Below, one piece after another: positions 48,131-61,294 of a DNA stretch of 64,000 nucleotides. How positions within the stretch are numbered: the stretch's first letter is position 1; each line of letters starts with the position of its first letter. Source of the DNA: Nansenia antarctica (Eukaryota > Chordata > Actinopteri > Argentiniformes > Microstomatidae). The notes below the pieces were generated by a model. It was not told where the DNA came from. It did no database searches and saw only the letters and a list, made by a program, of their open reading frames with translations. Both the position numbers and the translations under genes were made by a program. Location of the stretch: the NCBI GenBank assembly GCA_963989245.1, contig OZ022344.1, forward strand, positions 14,630,149-14,694,148, given 5' to 3'.

Positions 48131-51100
48131 TCATCGACGTGCTGGCATCATTAGCTGGATGGCTGTTACTGAATCAGGGAAAAGGTTGTGGTAGGTTGGG
48201 AGAGGAACATACGCTGCAGTGATCATTTTACCTGTGGAGAGAGGAAAAACACATCCCATTAATGCCTGTCTTGTCCAATGAGTGACACTGAAGTGTAAAA
48301 GCAGACAGCTCTAGAGAATCCTGATGGTACTACACACCTGCAAACCACCGGCCATGCAGTGCATTCACGGCAGCCATGGCTGTGGGGATTGTGGGGCATT
48401 TCACGTACACGTTACCCTGCAAGGGGAAAGGAGGCAACAATTAATGTAAATATGTTTTAAGAAGTTTCCAATTAAGATTACTTTGTTGAAAAATAAAGTG
48501 AAGGCATGACTGACAAAGAGATAATAATCCCCTAATGTTAAATTTCACCATTGCTGAATATTACATTTATTTGGCATGCCAACTCACATAGCTCATAAGC
48601 ATTTTTGAAAGGTTCTTACTTGAGGGGAGTTCTTGTCAACATATATGTGGACAATTCCTCCATGTTTATTGCACTCCTCCATGACATCATCTTGAATCTC
48701 AACATCCCAGCCAGGATCATTTTCCCTAAAAAACAGAGGTAATTGTTCATAATATTATTAGCTGAAGGCTTAACAACCAATTTCTATCTAAATCAAGCTT
48801 CATATCACCATAGTTACAGCTTAGAAAGCATTCAATTACAACAAAACAGCATTACTTTATAATTCCCACAATTGACAAATTAAATATATTTTCCTATTTC
48901 TATTTTCTTCCATTGTATGTTTACAGATGCATACAGTACATGAGTTAATCAGTGAACAAATGCTGTTGTCTGAACAATGCCGCATCATTATCAAGTTGAA
49001 ATAATGACACATCCTTACGACTGTGGGTTGAACATGTTGGATAGCTGGAGGCAGTGTGTGGCCAGTGGTTGTGTTGGGAGGTTCATGGCTTGGGTCACTG
49101 CAGGGTTGGAAGCTGGAAGAGAGAGGACAGCATCATTATCATAGGTTCATTTAATTGAGAATGTGTCCATGTAAATGTTAATTTTCACCAGATGAGGACT
49201 AGACCTATTATTTTTTACAAATAGTAATAAATTGTTTCAGTAACAAAAATAAAAAAATAAAAGTAAACACAAAAGCAGAATAGAAAGAAAATATCTAACA
49301 ATAGACTGTAATAAATAAATATCCATTAAGATCTTGTCAATGGAATAAATGGTTTGTCTATATGTAAAGAAAGGCACTGGATGGGAGATGGAGCAATCAT
49401 TTCAGACATGAGCTGGAGCCATGAGAGATTCTTCACCAAGTTTGAATCATGAACACTTTGAACTATGAATTACTTCAGGGAACACCTAATTCATATGTGA
49501 AATCAAGAAGCTGTGCACTTCACTCTTTCACAATCACCTTCAGGGGGTGGATTCAGCCTGGCTTGTAAGTCTAAGGATTAGAAGAAGAGAAATTAAAGAC
49601 TGTACTTCAGCTGGACACGGGGAAACTATTTTATGGGAATTACACCATGCACAATGGGTGAATGTCCATCCTCTAAAGACTTCAATCACAGACACATGGG
49701 CCCAATCCCATTTCTCATGTTCACCTCTACCTCTCGTTTTGGAGAGCCACTTGCTTTTTGGCTTGCCCCTCAGAACAGAGTAGTGAAAGGAGTAGTGGTT
49801 GAAATCTTCCCCTATGAAATGGGATAACCCTTCTAAGACCCTCATACGTCATCAGTAGTATCATAGAAAAGTATGGACGCTCGCGATTCGGGCTATCAAT
49901 CAGTCAAACAAGTCATCAAATAAAAAAGAACAAGGCTTCATTACCAGGTCAGTTCATGACAGAATAGCTTCATTACCAGGTCAGTTCATGACAGAATAGC
50001 TTCATTACCAGGTCAGTTCATGACAGAATAGCTTCATTACCAGGTCAGTTCATGACAGAATAGCTTCATTACCAGGTCAGTTCATGACAGAATAGCTTCA
50101 TTACCAGGTCAGTTCATGACAGAATAGCTTCATTACCAGGTCAGTTCATGACAGAATAGCTTCATTACCAGGTCAGTTCATGACAGAATAGCTTCATTAC
50201 CAGGTCAGTTCATGACAGAATAGCGGTGCTCTGTAGGCTAGCAACCTGTGCTCCTACCCTGCTAGTCTGCACTGATATTTGAGGAGCGGTAACAAGTGCA
50301 ACAACTTCGCGGTTAGACTTTAGTTAAATTTGGGGCATCATATGCCATCAAAGGGGGGAAATGCAACATGGAAATATGTCAACATGCGGGACCTATCATG
50401 CACAAATAACCTTAAAACATTGTTATAGCGTTAGATAGCTAGCTAGACATCAGAATTATAGCTATTTTTTTGTTATGCTTGTTATAAATAAAAGGTCTAT
50501 AATACATTGAAATTACATTAAACTAAGATAATTCGATGGTTATCATAAAACGCAAAACCGAGGGGTAGGGCTAAAATGTAGGGCCAAGGGGTGAATTGGG
50601 ATTGGGCCATGAAGTAGAGCCGTGGCCTCGACCAATGACTTAATACACTGCAGACACACCCATTAGTTGCTGGAAGTGGACAGTCATAGGTTACAGAGAA
50701 CAATGAGAAAGAAGCAGGCACAGGGCTAAGAGGCAGGCAGAGGGCTAAGACAAAGACCTGCAAACCTGCAAAGGACACCTGACAGCTTAGTTGTGTTACC
50801 TACCTTCAGACTAAGTTCAGCCACAGAAAATGTTACTTTGTTCACCCTTACCCAATCCTTACACTGGTTAAGTATTGCTTATAAGTAACAGGAAAGGTCC
50901 CGTTTCAATGCAAATTCATTAACCCTTCCTTCCACTGTGTAGACAGGAGATAATGGGCCGATTTCAAAGACAAGGCGTAAGCTTCGTCCTGGGCTAAATC
51001 ACACTTTCAATGTAAGGAGGTGAGTTCGATCCCCGGCTGAGTCATACCAAAGACTATAAAAATGGTACCCGATGCCTCCCTGCCTGGCACTCAGCATTAA

Positions 51101-54100
51101 GGGTTGGATTGGGGATAAGACCCTACGAGAACGACATACCAGCGTCATGTCCAGGGGTTGTACTTGTACATCAAGCTGCCTCACGCTATGGAAACAGGAG
51201 ATAGAATCCTGCCCTAAGGGCCGGTAGGCTCGAGAACCATCCTCAAGGCTACTTAATATTAGGCCTTAAGCCTTGTCTGTGAAACCGGCCCTCAGTGTCC
51301 TTAGACGAGTGAGTGAGTAGTTCAATCGACATAATCCAACAGAGCATCAAACAGATGATTAGCCTACCTAACATAGCGGACATGTTGCCAAAGGACATGC
51401 TACCAGACAACTGTAGGGCCTGCTGTGCTGCTGGAGGGATCTGCAAACCAGTGCCTAGGGGACACAAACATAAAATTCACATTAACAGCAATCAATAACA
51501 TGCTTTTAACGCACTCAGTGCCGAGGGTGAATAGAGTCTGATAACAATAAAGTGAATAAATTGTCCAACATTCGAGAGTGCCATGGGCAGCATTATTGAC
51601 AACATACATTATGATGCTTCATTTTGTAGTCAATTAAAGTATGATGTTGCTAGGTAAATACCACACACAACACTTAGGTGGTGAGAGTTCCAGAATTCTT
51701 TGGCAGTTAGTGGCAGTTGGTCATTTCCTAGATGTCAAAGTTGTTACTCACCCTCTGCCAGCCTCGCCATGAGCTGCAGGCGCCCCGTGGTGCCCAGGTC
51801 GATGCCCGTCCTCTCCAACTCATCGTTGTCGAGGAAAGAACTGGCGGTGGACGCGTCTGTGCGTTCTGTTACGTGACCCACCTTCATGGGCCGCCCGGCC
51901 AGCTCAAAGCCATTCAGCTGCTCCAGGGCCTTTTTAGCACACTCCGCGTCTGCAAACTGAACAGACAAGTCAGCCAAGTTAGTAACACATATGCGATATG
52001 CTAACCAGATATTGTCACTACTAATCTGAGGTGAATAACACAGCATTACTCTGAAGTACTTACCAATTGGTGCATACTGGTGCAACTGAACATGTACTAT
52101 GTATCAAATTATTCTGGAACTTACCGAGATGAAACCATATCCTTTGGACCGGCCAGTTTCACTGTCCATCATCAGCTGTATACTCTCAATCTGTTTTTGG
52201 AAAAAAGAATATCCAGTTAGATACAGAGGAATAAAAGACAGGTTAACGTTCATTTAAGAAATACAGTATGTTTCTCCACTCACCCTTCCAAAAGGCTCGA
52301 AGATGCCCCGCAGCATATCCTCTGTGATATTGAAGTGCAGGGAGCCCACGTACAGACGCATGGGTCCAGCATTGCCTTTCTGCAGATTGTTGGCCATCGC
52401 TGCGGCCCTGTTCTTTTCAGCCTGCAAAGTGCAAACACACAAATAATGTTATAGCGGATGCCATTTTTTATTTGATTTTATTTAAGTTTCAAGGTAGATC
52501 ATGATATCAATCTATTTTGATATTTTGTCCAAATGAACAATTAAAAGCAGAATCCAACACAATCCATCATACACTGACCTGTGAGGCCTGGACGATGATG
52601 GGAACCCCCAGAAGCCTCTGCCCAGTCAAGCCAATAGCCAGAGGTACTGAATTTGCCTCCAGAAACTCAATGTAGGCAATGCCCTTTGACCTCCTGGAAT
52701 TTCTGTCTGAGATCATTCTCACATCTCTCACCTAAATCAAAACAAAAAAAAAGGTTGAAATATGGTCATATTTTGCCTATCCTGATAGTTCCTGATGAAC
52801 TGCACCATACAAACTACAAACACTTGTAATCTTTTTAACTAAATTCAAGTTATTAAGTTGCAATACTGACTTTTCCCACTGCTGAGAAGAAGTCCTCCAG
52901 GTCTCGCGGTCTGATTCTTGCTGCAAGCTGCATGCAGAAAACAGTGCGGGCATCCCTCTCTTCTGGGGTTAGGTTGTCAATTGGTTGCCTAAAATTAGTG
53001 AAAAAAGACAGTTAGCCACAGATACGGGTGAACAGCATGCTTCTGATGGATGAAGAACAAAGTAGACGGTCTGTAGTCAGTAGACGGTCTGTATCGCCAG
53101 TAGACGGTCTGTTTACTCAGAGTTCAGCGAAGAGAACGTGACAGACAGTGGAGCCACTGTCGAGCAAGAAAAAGGAAACAACTCAGACAGCCAAGTCCCT
53201 CACCTCACTGGGCTCTTGTCTTTCTTGAACGGACTACGGCTTCTGGAGCGCCTCCGGCTGAAACATAAGAAGGATCTCAAAAGTTTGTTCAAACTTATTC
53301 TGTAAATGTATTGTTTAAGCGTTAAATGCTCCATCTACAAGACATACAACATGTAACAATAATACACATGAAAAATGTAATAATTTAATCATAAAAACCT
53401 TAGTTTGTTGGCATGTGGTAAGCCCATCTTTCCTCCAGGACCACCATTAAATTTTGACCCAGCACTAGAGTGCAAAACAAAGTTCGAAGTCATTAACACC
53501 AGCACAGTGAAGGTAAGGGAACCTTTAAATGACTACCTGAGATTTCCACAGTTGTATAGTGAAAATGTTGTTATACTGAACAGTATAACCCTAAAGAATC
53601 TAAACTCTCCATAGACAGGAGTAAAAAGAAAGGCCACAACATGTGGTAATGCAGTAGTTCTGTCAACATCAACAAACAGCATTTAACTCCTCAACATTGA
53701 TTTTCTCAGACAATAGACAGACAGGACCTAATAAAAGGCGACAGAGATCCTTTTTTTTTTTACATACAAGGGGCTGCGGCGTCCTCTGTAGCGGCCAGCG
53801 CGCTCCCTGCTGCGAGAGCGGCTCCGAGCGTGTTTACGCTCTTTGCTGCGGCTGCGTTTCTTTTCCCGACTCTTGCTTCTTTTCCGGTCTCCTTTTGCAC
53901 TCTTCTTCCTGTCCTTGCTCTTGCTTCTCCGCTTGTCAGAGCTCGGGCTCCTACTCCGACTCCTCTTTTTCCTGAGATGCATAATGACATCATCCGTGAG
54001 CAAGTCATCACAAGATGGATGCAAGGAGACTACTGATTCACCAGCTATGGCAGAGATCGTCTTACCAACTGTGTACCAAGTACTCAGACATAACAAGTAC

Positions 54101-56342
54101 TCATTACGGAGTAATAACTTTCGGGAAGTTTTCTGATACGATCGTATGACATAATCCGTCATTGGAGATGGTTCTTTTCCCATTTCCAAATAAATACTTA
54201 ACTGACCAGTTTAACTGTATGTAAGCTAAAGGGACATGTGTATGATGTAAATGTTGCAATTTGTGAGAAGGCACTGGCACTCGCTAATATGTGCTCTGAT
54301 AGACTTGTACAAGTATCATCCATTTACGAGAATCAAGTCCTAATAAACGGATAAGAACATAATGATATCGGCACACCCCTGGTTGTTGCAGGTTAAGCAT
54401 TCATTACAGCTAGTCCAGTCAACACATGTCACGCATCATTCCATATACAGTACTGCACTTACTTCTTACTGCGCTCCTCATGTCCATTTGCATTAGAGGA
54501 CTTGATCTCATCCTAAGCAGGGTCGATAGAAGAACATCATGAGGACGTAGAGGAAACATTTCAAGTCGTCAGGGTAAAGGGGGGGAGGGGGGGAGAGAGA
54601 GGAGGAGGAGGGGAACAAGAGAAAATACAGAATATATTCATTTAGTAAAAGTACTTTTTAAGAATAATGACATGTTTGGACAAATAGAGCGGGCTCTTGT
54701 ACAGCCCCTTTACACTTCCACCCCCAGTTCCCCATATTAACTACACAGTACAGTACTCAGTCCAACCAAACATCAAGTCAACATCTATGAGTAATGCATC
54801 TTATATGTTGCATGCTACAGTAAGCCATAGGAACAGTTTGGTCATGTCAAGCCCGCCCACCCCTCCTGATTAGTCGTACCAATATACCACTATCTGTGCC
54901 TAAGCCCAATCAGGCCATGCATGGCCCACAGCCACTAAAAGAGATCCTGTGTGGTTGGTGTCAGTCCAGTGATCTTCACCCATTTTCGTTCTTGGACTGT
55001 AAGAGTTCGATGCCACCTCTGTCACACATCTCGCCCTGAAGCAAACAGGGATTCACACTGCTTAGTAATATCGACTCCCATGAAAAACTGAAATGAAAAA
55101 ATCCACTAGTTCAGCCTCATGTTAAATGTCCATTCCTTGTTTTTAGCTGTTTTTCTCAGTGCCAGCTGAATGGAGGTGAGCCATTTCAGCTTTAATTTCA
55201 TGAAGGGTAACTATTCCTACTAGAGATATTTTTTTACGTTTAACTTGTATCATGGAAATGAAGTTTCTATTTTACAGATAAAATGTAATACTGATGTTAA
55301 GGCATGCAAAATTAGCAAAATCTATATGCTAAATATCAAATCTGAAAACAATAAAAAACAGAAGAATAGAAAACAGACTTCGGAAGAGAGGCAGTATGCA
55401 TATTTCAAAATTATGAATTGCTTCTGTTGACCGTGGCAAAAGCATGGCTAGACATCAAAACCATACAACAAGATTTCTCAAACAAAAGGAAAGCAAAAGG
55501 CACTAATAAATGTACATGTACAAGTTATAGCAATGGGATATTTCTGATCAGGCAGGCTTTTAGTCACTAATGCAAGACAAAGTTCAATTAAACTATAGGG
55601 TTAAACTAGCCTGAGCGGACATCACAACTGTACGTGTGTGGGGCTGAGGCTCCCCTATGTTGGCTGCTGGGGGGATGTCTTTATTTCCTGTAGGAGTGAA
55701 TCCTTTCAACAGCCAACATGTCAACATGTCAACAGTCAACGACTCTGACCCCACATATGGACAGGTGTGAGGTCCGTTCAGGCTGGGATTAAACAAGGCA
55801 GAACAATGCCTTTACCGTGCCAACAGAAAATGTGAATACTGCCTCCATTGCATGTCAGGTAAAGTGCGCTTATCATCCATTTGCATTCACCTTGTTGCAA
55901 CCAAACAGGTGATTGGATGTTCTAAGTTGAGGCTCTTTTTGTCCTGGGGGGGATCAGCACAGTACATCAATATGTTGCGCAATTACTACCTTACTTTTGT
56001 TCACAGTTCGCACTGGATTCAAAGGTGAATTCAGGGGAGTAGAGGTGAGATATCATTAGGCAAGTCTACAGAAGAGAGATAGATGGGCATTTATTCATAG
56101 TTTTGGTTTCAGGTCTGAACAACATCACACACCACATTCATACATGTTCAGAATCACACACACACATCATCACCATCAATACAAAGATCTCTGAGCAGCA
56201 AAGGTAATACAGTAAGCAAGAAGCAAGTGAATGCAAAAAGACACCCCAATCAAATGGCTAGATGAGAGAGTTTACCCAGCCAGCTACCCACCTTTCTGAA
56301 CGGAGCTTCAAGCATAGCCTCGATGTCAAAATCGTCTGCCAT
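48131..56342 (-). CDS. rbm39: RNA-binding protein 39 (CAPER alpha), splicing factor
   Basis: Fifteen coding exons on the minus strand (56342-56292, 54512-54463, 53971-53768, 53464-53399, 53257-53204, 52988-52871, 52731-52579, 52421-52284, 52190-52125, 51956-51752, 51454-51368, 49112-49019, 48725-48620, 48416-48338, 48231-48131) join in frame to 523 residues (human 530). Order: MADDFDIEAMLEAPFRK; an Arg/Ser-rich domain (about 34-100); RRM1 from about 157 (TVFCMQLAARI); linker AEKNRAAAMANNLQKG; RRM2 from about 253 (RLYVGSLHFNITEDMLRGIF); a linker with GTGLQIPPAAQQALQ; and a UHM-type RRM3 ending LPTYHNLFPDS. It is a nuclear U2AF-like splicing factor and transcription coactivator. The 66-base exon 53464-53399 keeps the frame if skipped and has a weak donor (gttttt). 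Fish have rbm39a and rbm39b; which one this is cannot be told. Confidence 0.94.
49935..50222. repeat. 32-bp minisatellite, nine identical units, in rbm39 intron 11
   Basis: Unit GCTTCATTACCAGGTCAGTT plus CATGACAGAATA is repeated nine times without a visible change. There are no spacers between units. Confidence 0.97.
51000..51255 (+). mobile_element. tRNA-derived SINE (B-box type) in rbm39 intron 11
   Basis: GAGTTCGATCCCCGGCTGAG (B-box) is followed by CATACCAAAGACTATAAAAA, a GGCACTCAGCATTAAGGGTT block and GGATTGGGG. This is a body seen widely in fish SINEs. The A-box side is degraded. Confidence 0.7.
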
Positions 56343-56639
56343 GGTCTTCTGAAAGACAAAACAGAAGCAAAATCACTATGAGGGGGAAGTGCTGTATTTC
56401 ACAAAGAGGTTTTCTTCAGAGTTAACACATATGATTTGTAGCTAGCGAATGTAGCTAGTTCAGTGACAGTCACACCACGGCTTACACAGAAACATGACGA
56501 AAACAAAGGACATTTTTTAGGACAACGTCGTAACGTTTCCATACCGTTAGAGAAAGATGTCGTGTCGTGTTGTTGTTGTGGGACTCCGGTGGATTCGTCA
56601 ATGCTTTGGCTTCTTCTGTGCCCAGTAACCAGCTGGCAG

Positions 56640-57000
56640 GCTGCTGTTGTTATGGAACGGTTAGCTAGCTTTGCTAACCAGGCCCAATTTGACCTCGGGT
56701 TTGCCTGCTAAACACCGCCTCTTCAAACACCCTTTATCCTGTATCTATTTGCACGATTACTACAAAACGAAATTTGTAGTCGTCATCTGAGAGATATCTC
56801 TATATATCTTTCCGTGTACAGTTGAGTAATTATCTGTAATTATTCCCTGTTTTTGACGTTCAAAGTTGTGTTTTGCTAGCTGGTAGCTAGTTTACAACTT
56901 CCTCCTCCTGAGCTTTACGCAAAATGGCGCTGTCTTACCCACACGGACACGCGCATAGCCTGTCACGTTGCGTTCAACGGTACTTTACCGCCACCTACCG
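56640..57000 (-). promoter_or_regulatory. rbm39: Putative rbm39 promoter / 5' UTR exon region
   Basis: Read on the minus strand, this region precedes the rbm39 start codon, which is directly preceded by a CAG-AAGACC acceptor-like junction, implying a 5' UTR intron. It contains CGCCATTTTGCG (complement near 56920; YY1-type). The exact first exon is not resolved. Confidence 0.35.
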
Positions 57001-57049
57001 CTGACATGTACGTACTTCACTCTCAGACTCATTCTTTACTAGATATTAT

Positions 57050-57710
57050 ATGAATGGTCTTTATTGTCATTGCTACAGTACAGGTACCAAACAACGAAAT
57101 TTAGGAGGGGTGGCTCCCCTGGTGTTAGTAAAGAAAAAAAAAATCACAAGAAGGGAAGGAGCTGGTTTACATAAATAAAGGCTATGTACACTATCCACTA
57201 TACTATACTGTACAGATAGACGACTAGGGTTGTCATATTGCACAATAGTGTTATTGCACATTTATTTAAAGTGTCGCAGTTTGCAGGCTTGAAATGTACA
57301 TATTTGTGCCTCAGCACTACACCTGATTTTTTCAGTCCAGCAGCTGCCATCAATCCGTCCAGACTGTCCAGGGCCCAGAACCTAGGTCTTTGCTGTGTTC
57401 AGGGCCTGGACGGCCCTGTGGTAGAAGCTGTTCTTCAGTCTGTTTGTCCTTGCGGCCAAGGTCCTGAACCGCCTTTTCGAGGGCAGCCTGGTAAAGTGTT
57501 CGAATCGTACCCAGGGTGGGTCGGGTCCCTGGAGATCTTGGAGGCCTTCCTGAGACAGCGTGTGTTGTACAGCTCTTCCAGAGAGGGGAGGGTGGTGCCG
57601 GTGATCTTCTGTGCTGTTCTCACGACTCTCTGTAGCGCATTTCTCTCCGCGGTTGTGCAGCTGGGCCCTAAAACATCTCGCATTAGCCCACACAGTATCA
57701 AAGTATGGAG
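57050..57710 (-). mobile_element. 5'-truncated LINE (reverse transcriptase end plus 3' UTR)
   Basis: On the minus strand it encodes ERNALQRVVRTAQKI, LPSLEELYNTRCLRKA and DPTHPG, then after a frameshift RRFRTLAARTNRLKNSF. This is the usual C-terminus of Rex1/L2-like fish LINEs. A 3' UTR follows, ending in CAATAAAGACCATTC at 57050. The same 3' UTR is at 4028-4668 and 35531-35725. Confidence 0.8.
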
Positions 57711-58440
57711 TGGAGTTGATAATTAAAACATGAGTAGCACTGACAGAGAGGATTATGAATCGACAGATCATTTATTATTGTCAAATTGCTGTAAAATGTG
57801 TATGTAAACCCATATTGATGTAAGCCCACATCTGGCCTGGCACCGCCATCTCTACATCTGTGTTCTTTGAGCTCCAACTAGCTCCATTAAGACACTTTTC
57901 GCCTTCAAAATAACACGAATGGTTAAAACATGAATGGAAAGTGATGGGATCACAATATGTTCTCTTATTTTTGCTGAAATAAAAACCTAAACATGATTTT
58001 TACCACGACTCTACTTGACAACACTTCTAGTATACATATCAACTGAGATTCAACCATGAAGGGTGTCCTACAAGATTTATTGGCACTTTTAAAAGTGCTA
58101 TCTCTAGATTTCATAGGGAACACCTAATGGACCGACACAAAATATCATATGCCATATGAACTATTATGTGCCAATAATTCTTCTTATGACATCCCTCATG
58201 GTTATCCATAGACTCCACTAGAGAGAGTGCATGAGGAATAAGCTTCTTCTCTGCTATACTCATTAATAATTAATTGTTAATAATTGTTGTTTCATTCAGG
58301 CCTAAGATAATAACAACCCCCCCCCTCTCTGTAAATACATAGATAGAGGATGAAATACACAGTAAGACAGACTATCATTGAATAGAAATGTTTACAATTC
58401 AGTCAGCGACGTCAAACCTCTATCAGATACATTGCCAGCA
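57711..58440. other. Spacer; likely 3' UTR of the Rh gene on the minus strand
   Basis: No exon or clear element. It follows the Rh stop codon in the gene's orientation, so at least part should be 3' UTR. Confidence 0.35.
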
Positions 58441-58443
58441 CTG

Positions 58444-59880
58444 TTAAGCTGCCAAATCTTCATTTCTGCTTATGTTATTCATACCAATCGGAGAGTCATA
58501 GTCAGGTGGAACTTCAAAAAACAGCTCATCATCAAAGCATAGATCATCTGAGGGTGACGCAAGATATGGAAGCTTTAATACAAAGCCAGTGAAGACACCC
58601 CCCAGTGTCGCCGCTCCTATGGTTGAGAACACAGCTGCTACCTGGTAGAGAGCCTGTTCCTTAGCACTCCGCCCTAAGCCTGGCTGCATACCAGGGATCA
58701 GCTCCCGGAGCTCAAGAAGCTTAGGGTCCCCCTCCATGGGAGCCCTATGGGTAAATATCTCATACAAACTAGGACCATAAACCTCCTCTGTAGCTGTCAG
58801 AATGGCACATATCCCTGCAGCAGAGGATATCAACCCTGTGAGGCCATGCAGGTTATGAATACCACACTGGTCCTGGATCCTGAAGCGGCGGGCCAGGAAG
58901 GGGGTGAGGTACTTGTACCCCAGCATGCAGGCAGTGCATCCCATAATTCCTAAGGCGTATGCGGCTGCAGGGGAGATCATCATGTCCACAGAGGCCCCCA
59001 CGGTCACCCCGCCGGCCAGTGTCACGTTCTGGACGTCGGCCATGGTGATCTTGCCGTTCTTGTTGAGCATGGCGGAGAGCGCAAAGGCGGTGAGGGTCGA
59101 GGAGCTGAGTGCGATGAAGGTGTGCAGGATGGCTCTGTGTTGGTCGTCTCCCTTCAGAGTCAGGGCAGAGTTGAACGAGGGCCAGAACACCCACAGGAAC
59201 AGGGTCCCCATTACAGACAGGATATCGGACTGGTAGCTGGTGCTCTCCTTGGCGTGCCCCTCATTCAGGCGTGGCCTGTACAGCACAAACGAGACACCCA
59301 GGCCAAAGTAGCAGGCAAACAGGTGGACGACGATAGAGCCTGCGGCGTCAGTGATCCTGATGTACTTCAGCACGGCCCACTCATTGATGGAGAAGACTGG
59401 GACCTCGAGCAGAGCCATGATCAGCAACTGCACTGGACTGGTCTTCCCCAGCACGGACCCGAAAGAGATGAGCACCACAGCAGAGGCGAACTCAGCGTTG
59501 ATCAGGTTGATGACCCCCAGGTGGATCTTACCATCATGGCTGAACTGGAAGTAACCCTGCACTAGTACGGCCCACTGGATGGCAAAGGTGGCCGTTAGAA
59601 AGTTAAAGGCCATCCCTCCGAATCCGTAGAGTCGAAAGAAAGCGAGGAGGCAGCCGAAGCCGAGGAATATCATCACCTGTATGTCAGCAAAGAAGGGGTA
59701 GTCACGGTACAGTGCGTTGTCCATGGGGTTCGTCTCATTGTTCTGCAGTTTAGCGTTAGCATGGTCATCGTAGGTGACAAACGTAGCATAGAGAGCCAGG
59801 AACACCACCTCTAGGACGAGCACTAACACAGGCAGTCTCACCCGGAGGCTTGTGGAATGCTTCTTCATGCTGAACACCAT
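58444..59880 (-). CDS. Rh-family ammonium/CO2 channel (Rhcg-like), intronless
   Basis: 478 residues in one exon. About twelve hydrophobic segments are visible. The pore twin histidines are His186 (SIVVHLFACYFG) and His345 (GIHNLHGLTG), close to human RHCG His185 and His344. An N-glycosylation site (NNET, Asn48) lies in the first outside loop, where Rh glycoproteins carry theirs. QDQCGIHNLHG and LGKTSPVQLLIM are strong family blocks. Rh glycoproteins move NH3/NH4+ across epithelial membranes; in fish they act in gill ammonia excretion. An in-frame upstream TTG is not used; the ATG at 59880 is chosen, though MKK at 59868 is possible. Vertebrate Rhcg genes normally have about ten introns, so this is either a retrogene-derived paralogue or one of the fish Rhcg-like genes. 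The subtype is left open. Confidence 0.9.
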   Translation of the reverse strand: MVFSMKKHSTSLRVRLPVLVLVLEVVFLALYATFVTYDDHANAKLQNNETNPMDNALYRDYPFFADIQVMIFLGFGCLLAFFRLYGFGGMAFNFLTATFAIQWAVLVQGYFQFSHDGKIHLGVINLINAEFASAVVLISFGSVLGKTSPVQLLIMALLEVPVFSINEWAVLKYIRITDAAGSIVVHLFACYFGLGVSFVLYRPRLNEGHAKESTSYQSDILSVMGTLFLWVFWPSFNSALTLKGDDQHRAILHTFIALSSSTLTAFALSAMLNKNGKITMADVQNVTLAGGVTVGASVDMMISPAAAYALGIMGCTACMLGYKYLTPFLARRFRIQDQCGIHNLHGLTGLISSAAGICAILTATEEVYGPSLYEIFTHRAPMEGDPKLLELRELIPGMQPGLGRSAKEQALYQVAAVFSTIGAATLGGVFTGFVLKLPYLASPSDDLCFDDELFFEVPPDYDSPIGMNNISRNEDLAA

Positions 59881-60187
59881 TCGTTCAGACAAAAGTCCAG
59901 CAATGATTCTCTCCTGCTGCCTTTTTTTTTTTACATGATCTCTTAAATGATCTATTGCCTTACCTCTTGATGAGAAAGAATCGAGGCATTGGTTGAGTTT
60001 GTCATCCTATTGAAAAGCATACTGCAGGCCACATCCCCTTTAGAGAGAAACCCTGTTAATAAAGTAGTTACTTTGACCTTTTTTTCCTAAACCGTCCCAC
60101 AGTTCAGCGTTGTTCTTGGAATTTTATGATCCAAGCTCCAATAAAGTACTGTAGTACACTGCAAGGTCACAATGTCTCTGGCCCCCT

Positions 60188-60188
<1 letters not shown>

Positions 60189-60243
<55 letters not shown>

Positions 60244-60256
60244 TGTGTGTGTGTGT
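60189..60256. repeat. (GT)n microsatellite
   Basis: GT run with one GAGT interruption, about 300 bases upstream of the Rh gene. Confidence 0.95.
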
Positions 60257-61140
60257 AGCATACGCAGCATAATACCCTCATGATCAAAACATGGTGATGA
60301 TTTAACCATGTTTACCATGTAGGGGTAATGGTTGCCTAGTGGATCATGAGTGGGACTGGTGATCAGAATGTCATGACTTGAAATACCACCTGGGAACACC
60401 ATCACTAGTGTTCGCTTGAGTAAGGCACTTAGCTACTCCAAGTTACTCCAGGAAGACACCTGTCACCTGTAATCTCTAATTGTATAAAAGTATCTGTAAA
60501 ATCTGTAAAATGTAAAAAACCATGTGAAAAAAGGTGAATCTCCTTTACACCACTTTTACAGGAGGCCACTATGTCACGCTCTATCAGACCTTTTATCCCT
60601 TTCAGGGAAACGGCAGCATAGTTAATGAGACATGTTTTATGCTCCAAACTCACATGATTAGCCACCATGTAATGTCTGAACTATAATGATGAAAAAGGAT
60701 TGACATATACTAGCTTGATGTACTACACCTGACAGACTTAGACCCTCAACCTTTTTTGTAAAATAAAAATACATTCCTTGTAAAAAAAAATACATCTTAA
60801 CACAAAGTTGTAATAAAATGACTTTAATTTATTGCATTTTGTGCAGACAAATCTATAAAATGGTTTCAGGAAACCATTAGCGATAGATGTATAAGCATTT
60901 GACATGGTAAAACAACATGGTAAAACAACAGTTTATACTGTATATTGTTATTGAACACAATAGAGAATACATATTTCTATATCTGTAAAATATTAAACTT
61001 GCATTGACACACAAATTAAACATCTAAACTCTACTTTGATAATCAGTGATTTATATACAGATGTCCCTTCCCATCTTTGTCTTTTCCATACAGGTGCATA
61101 CACTGTCCCCTCAAACAAACACATGAATACATAAGTCTGA

Positions 61141-61294
<154 letters not shown>

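Noticed and set aside
49935..50222. CRISPR-like array
   Set aside because: Units are contiguous and identical with no unique spacers, and the genome is a vertebrate one; it is a minisatellite.
53697..54189. Plus-strand and alternative frames over the rbm39 RS exon
   Set aside because: Shadow frames of the Arg/Ser repeat; only the minus-strand frame bounded by splice sites matches RBM39.
59881..59892. Rh protein start four codons upstream
   Set aside because: The upstream codon is TTG; the ATG at 59880 is the first proper start.
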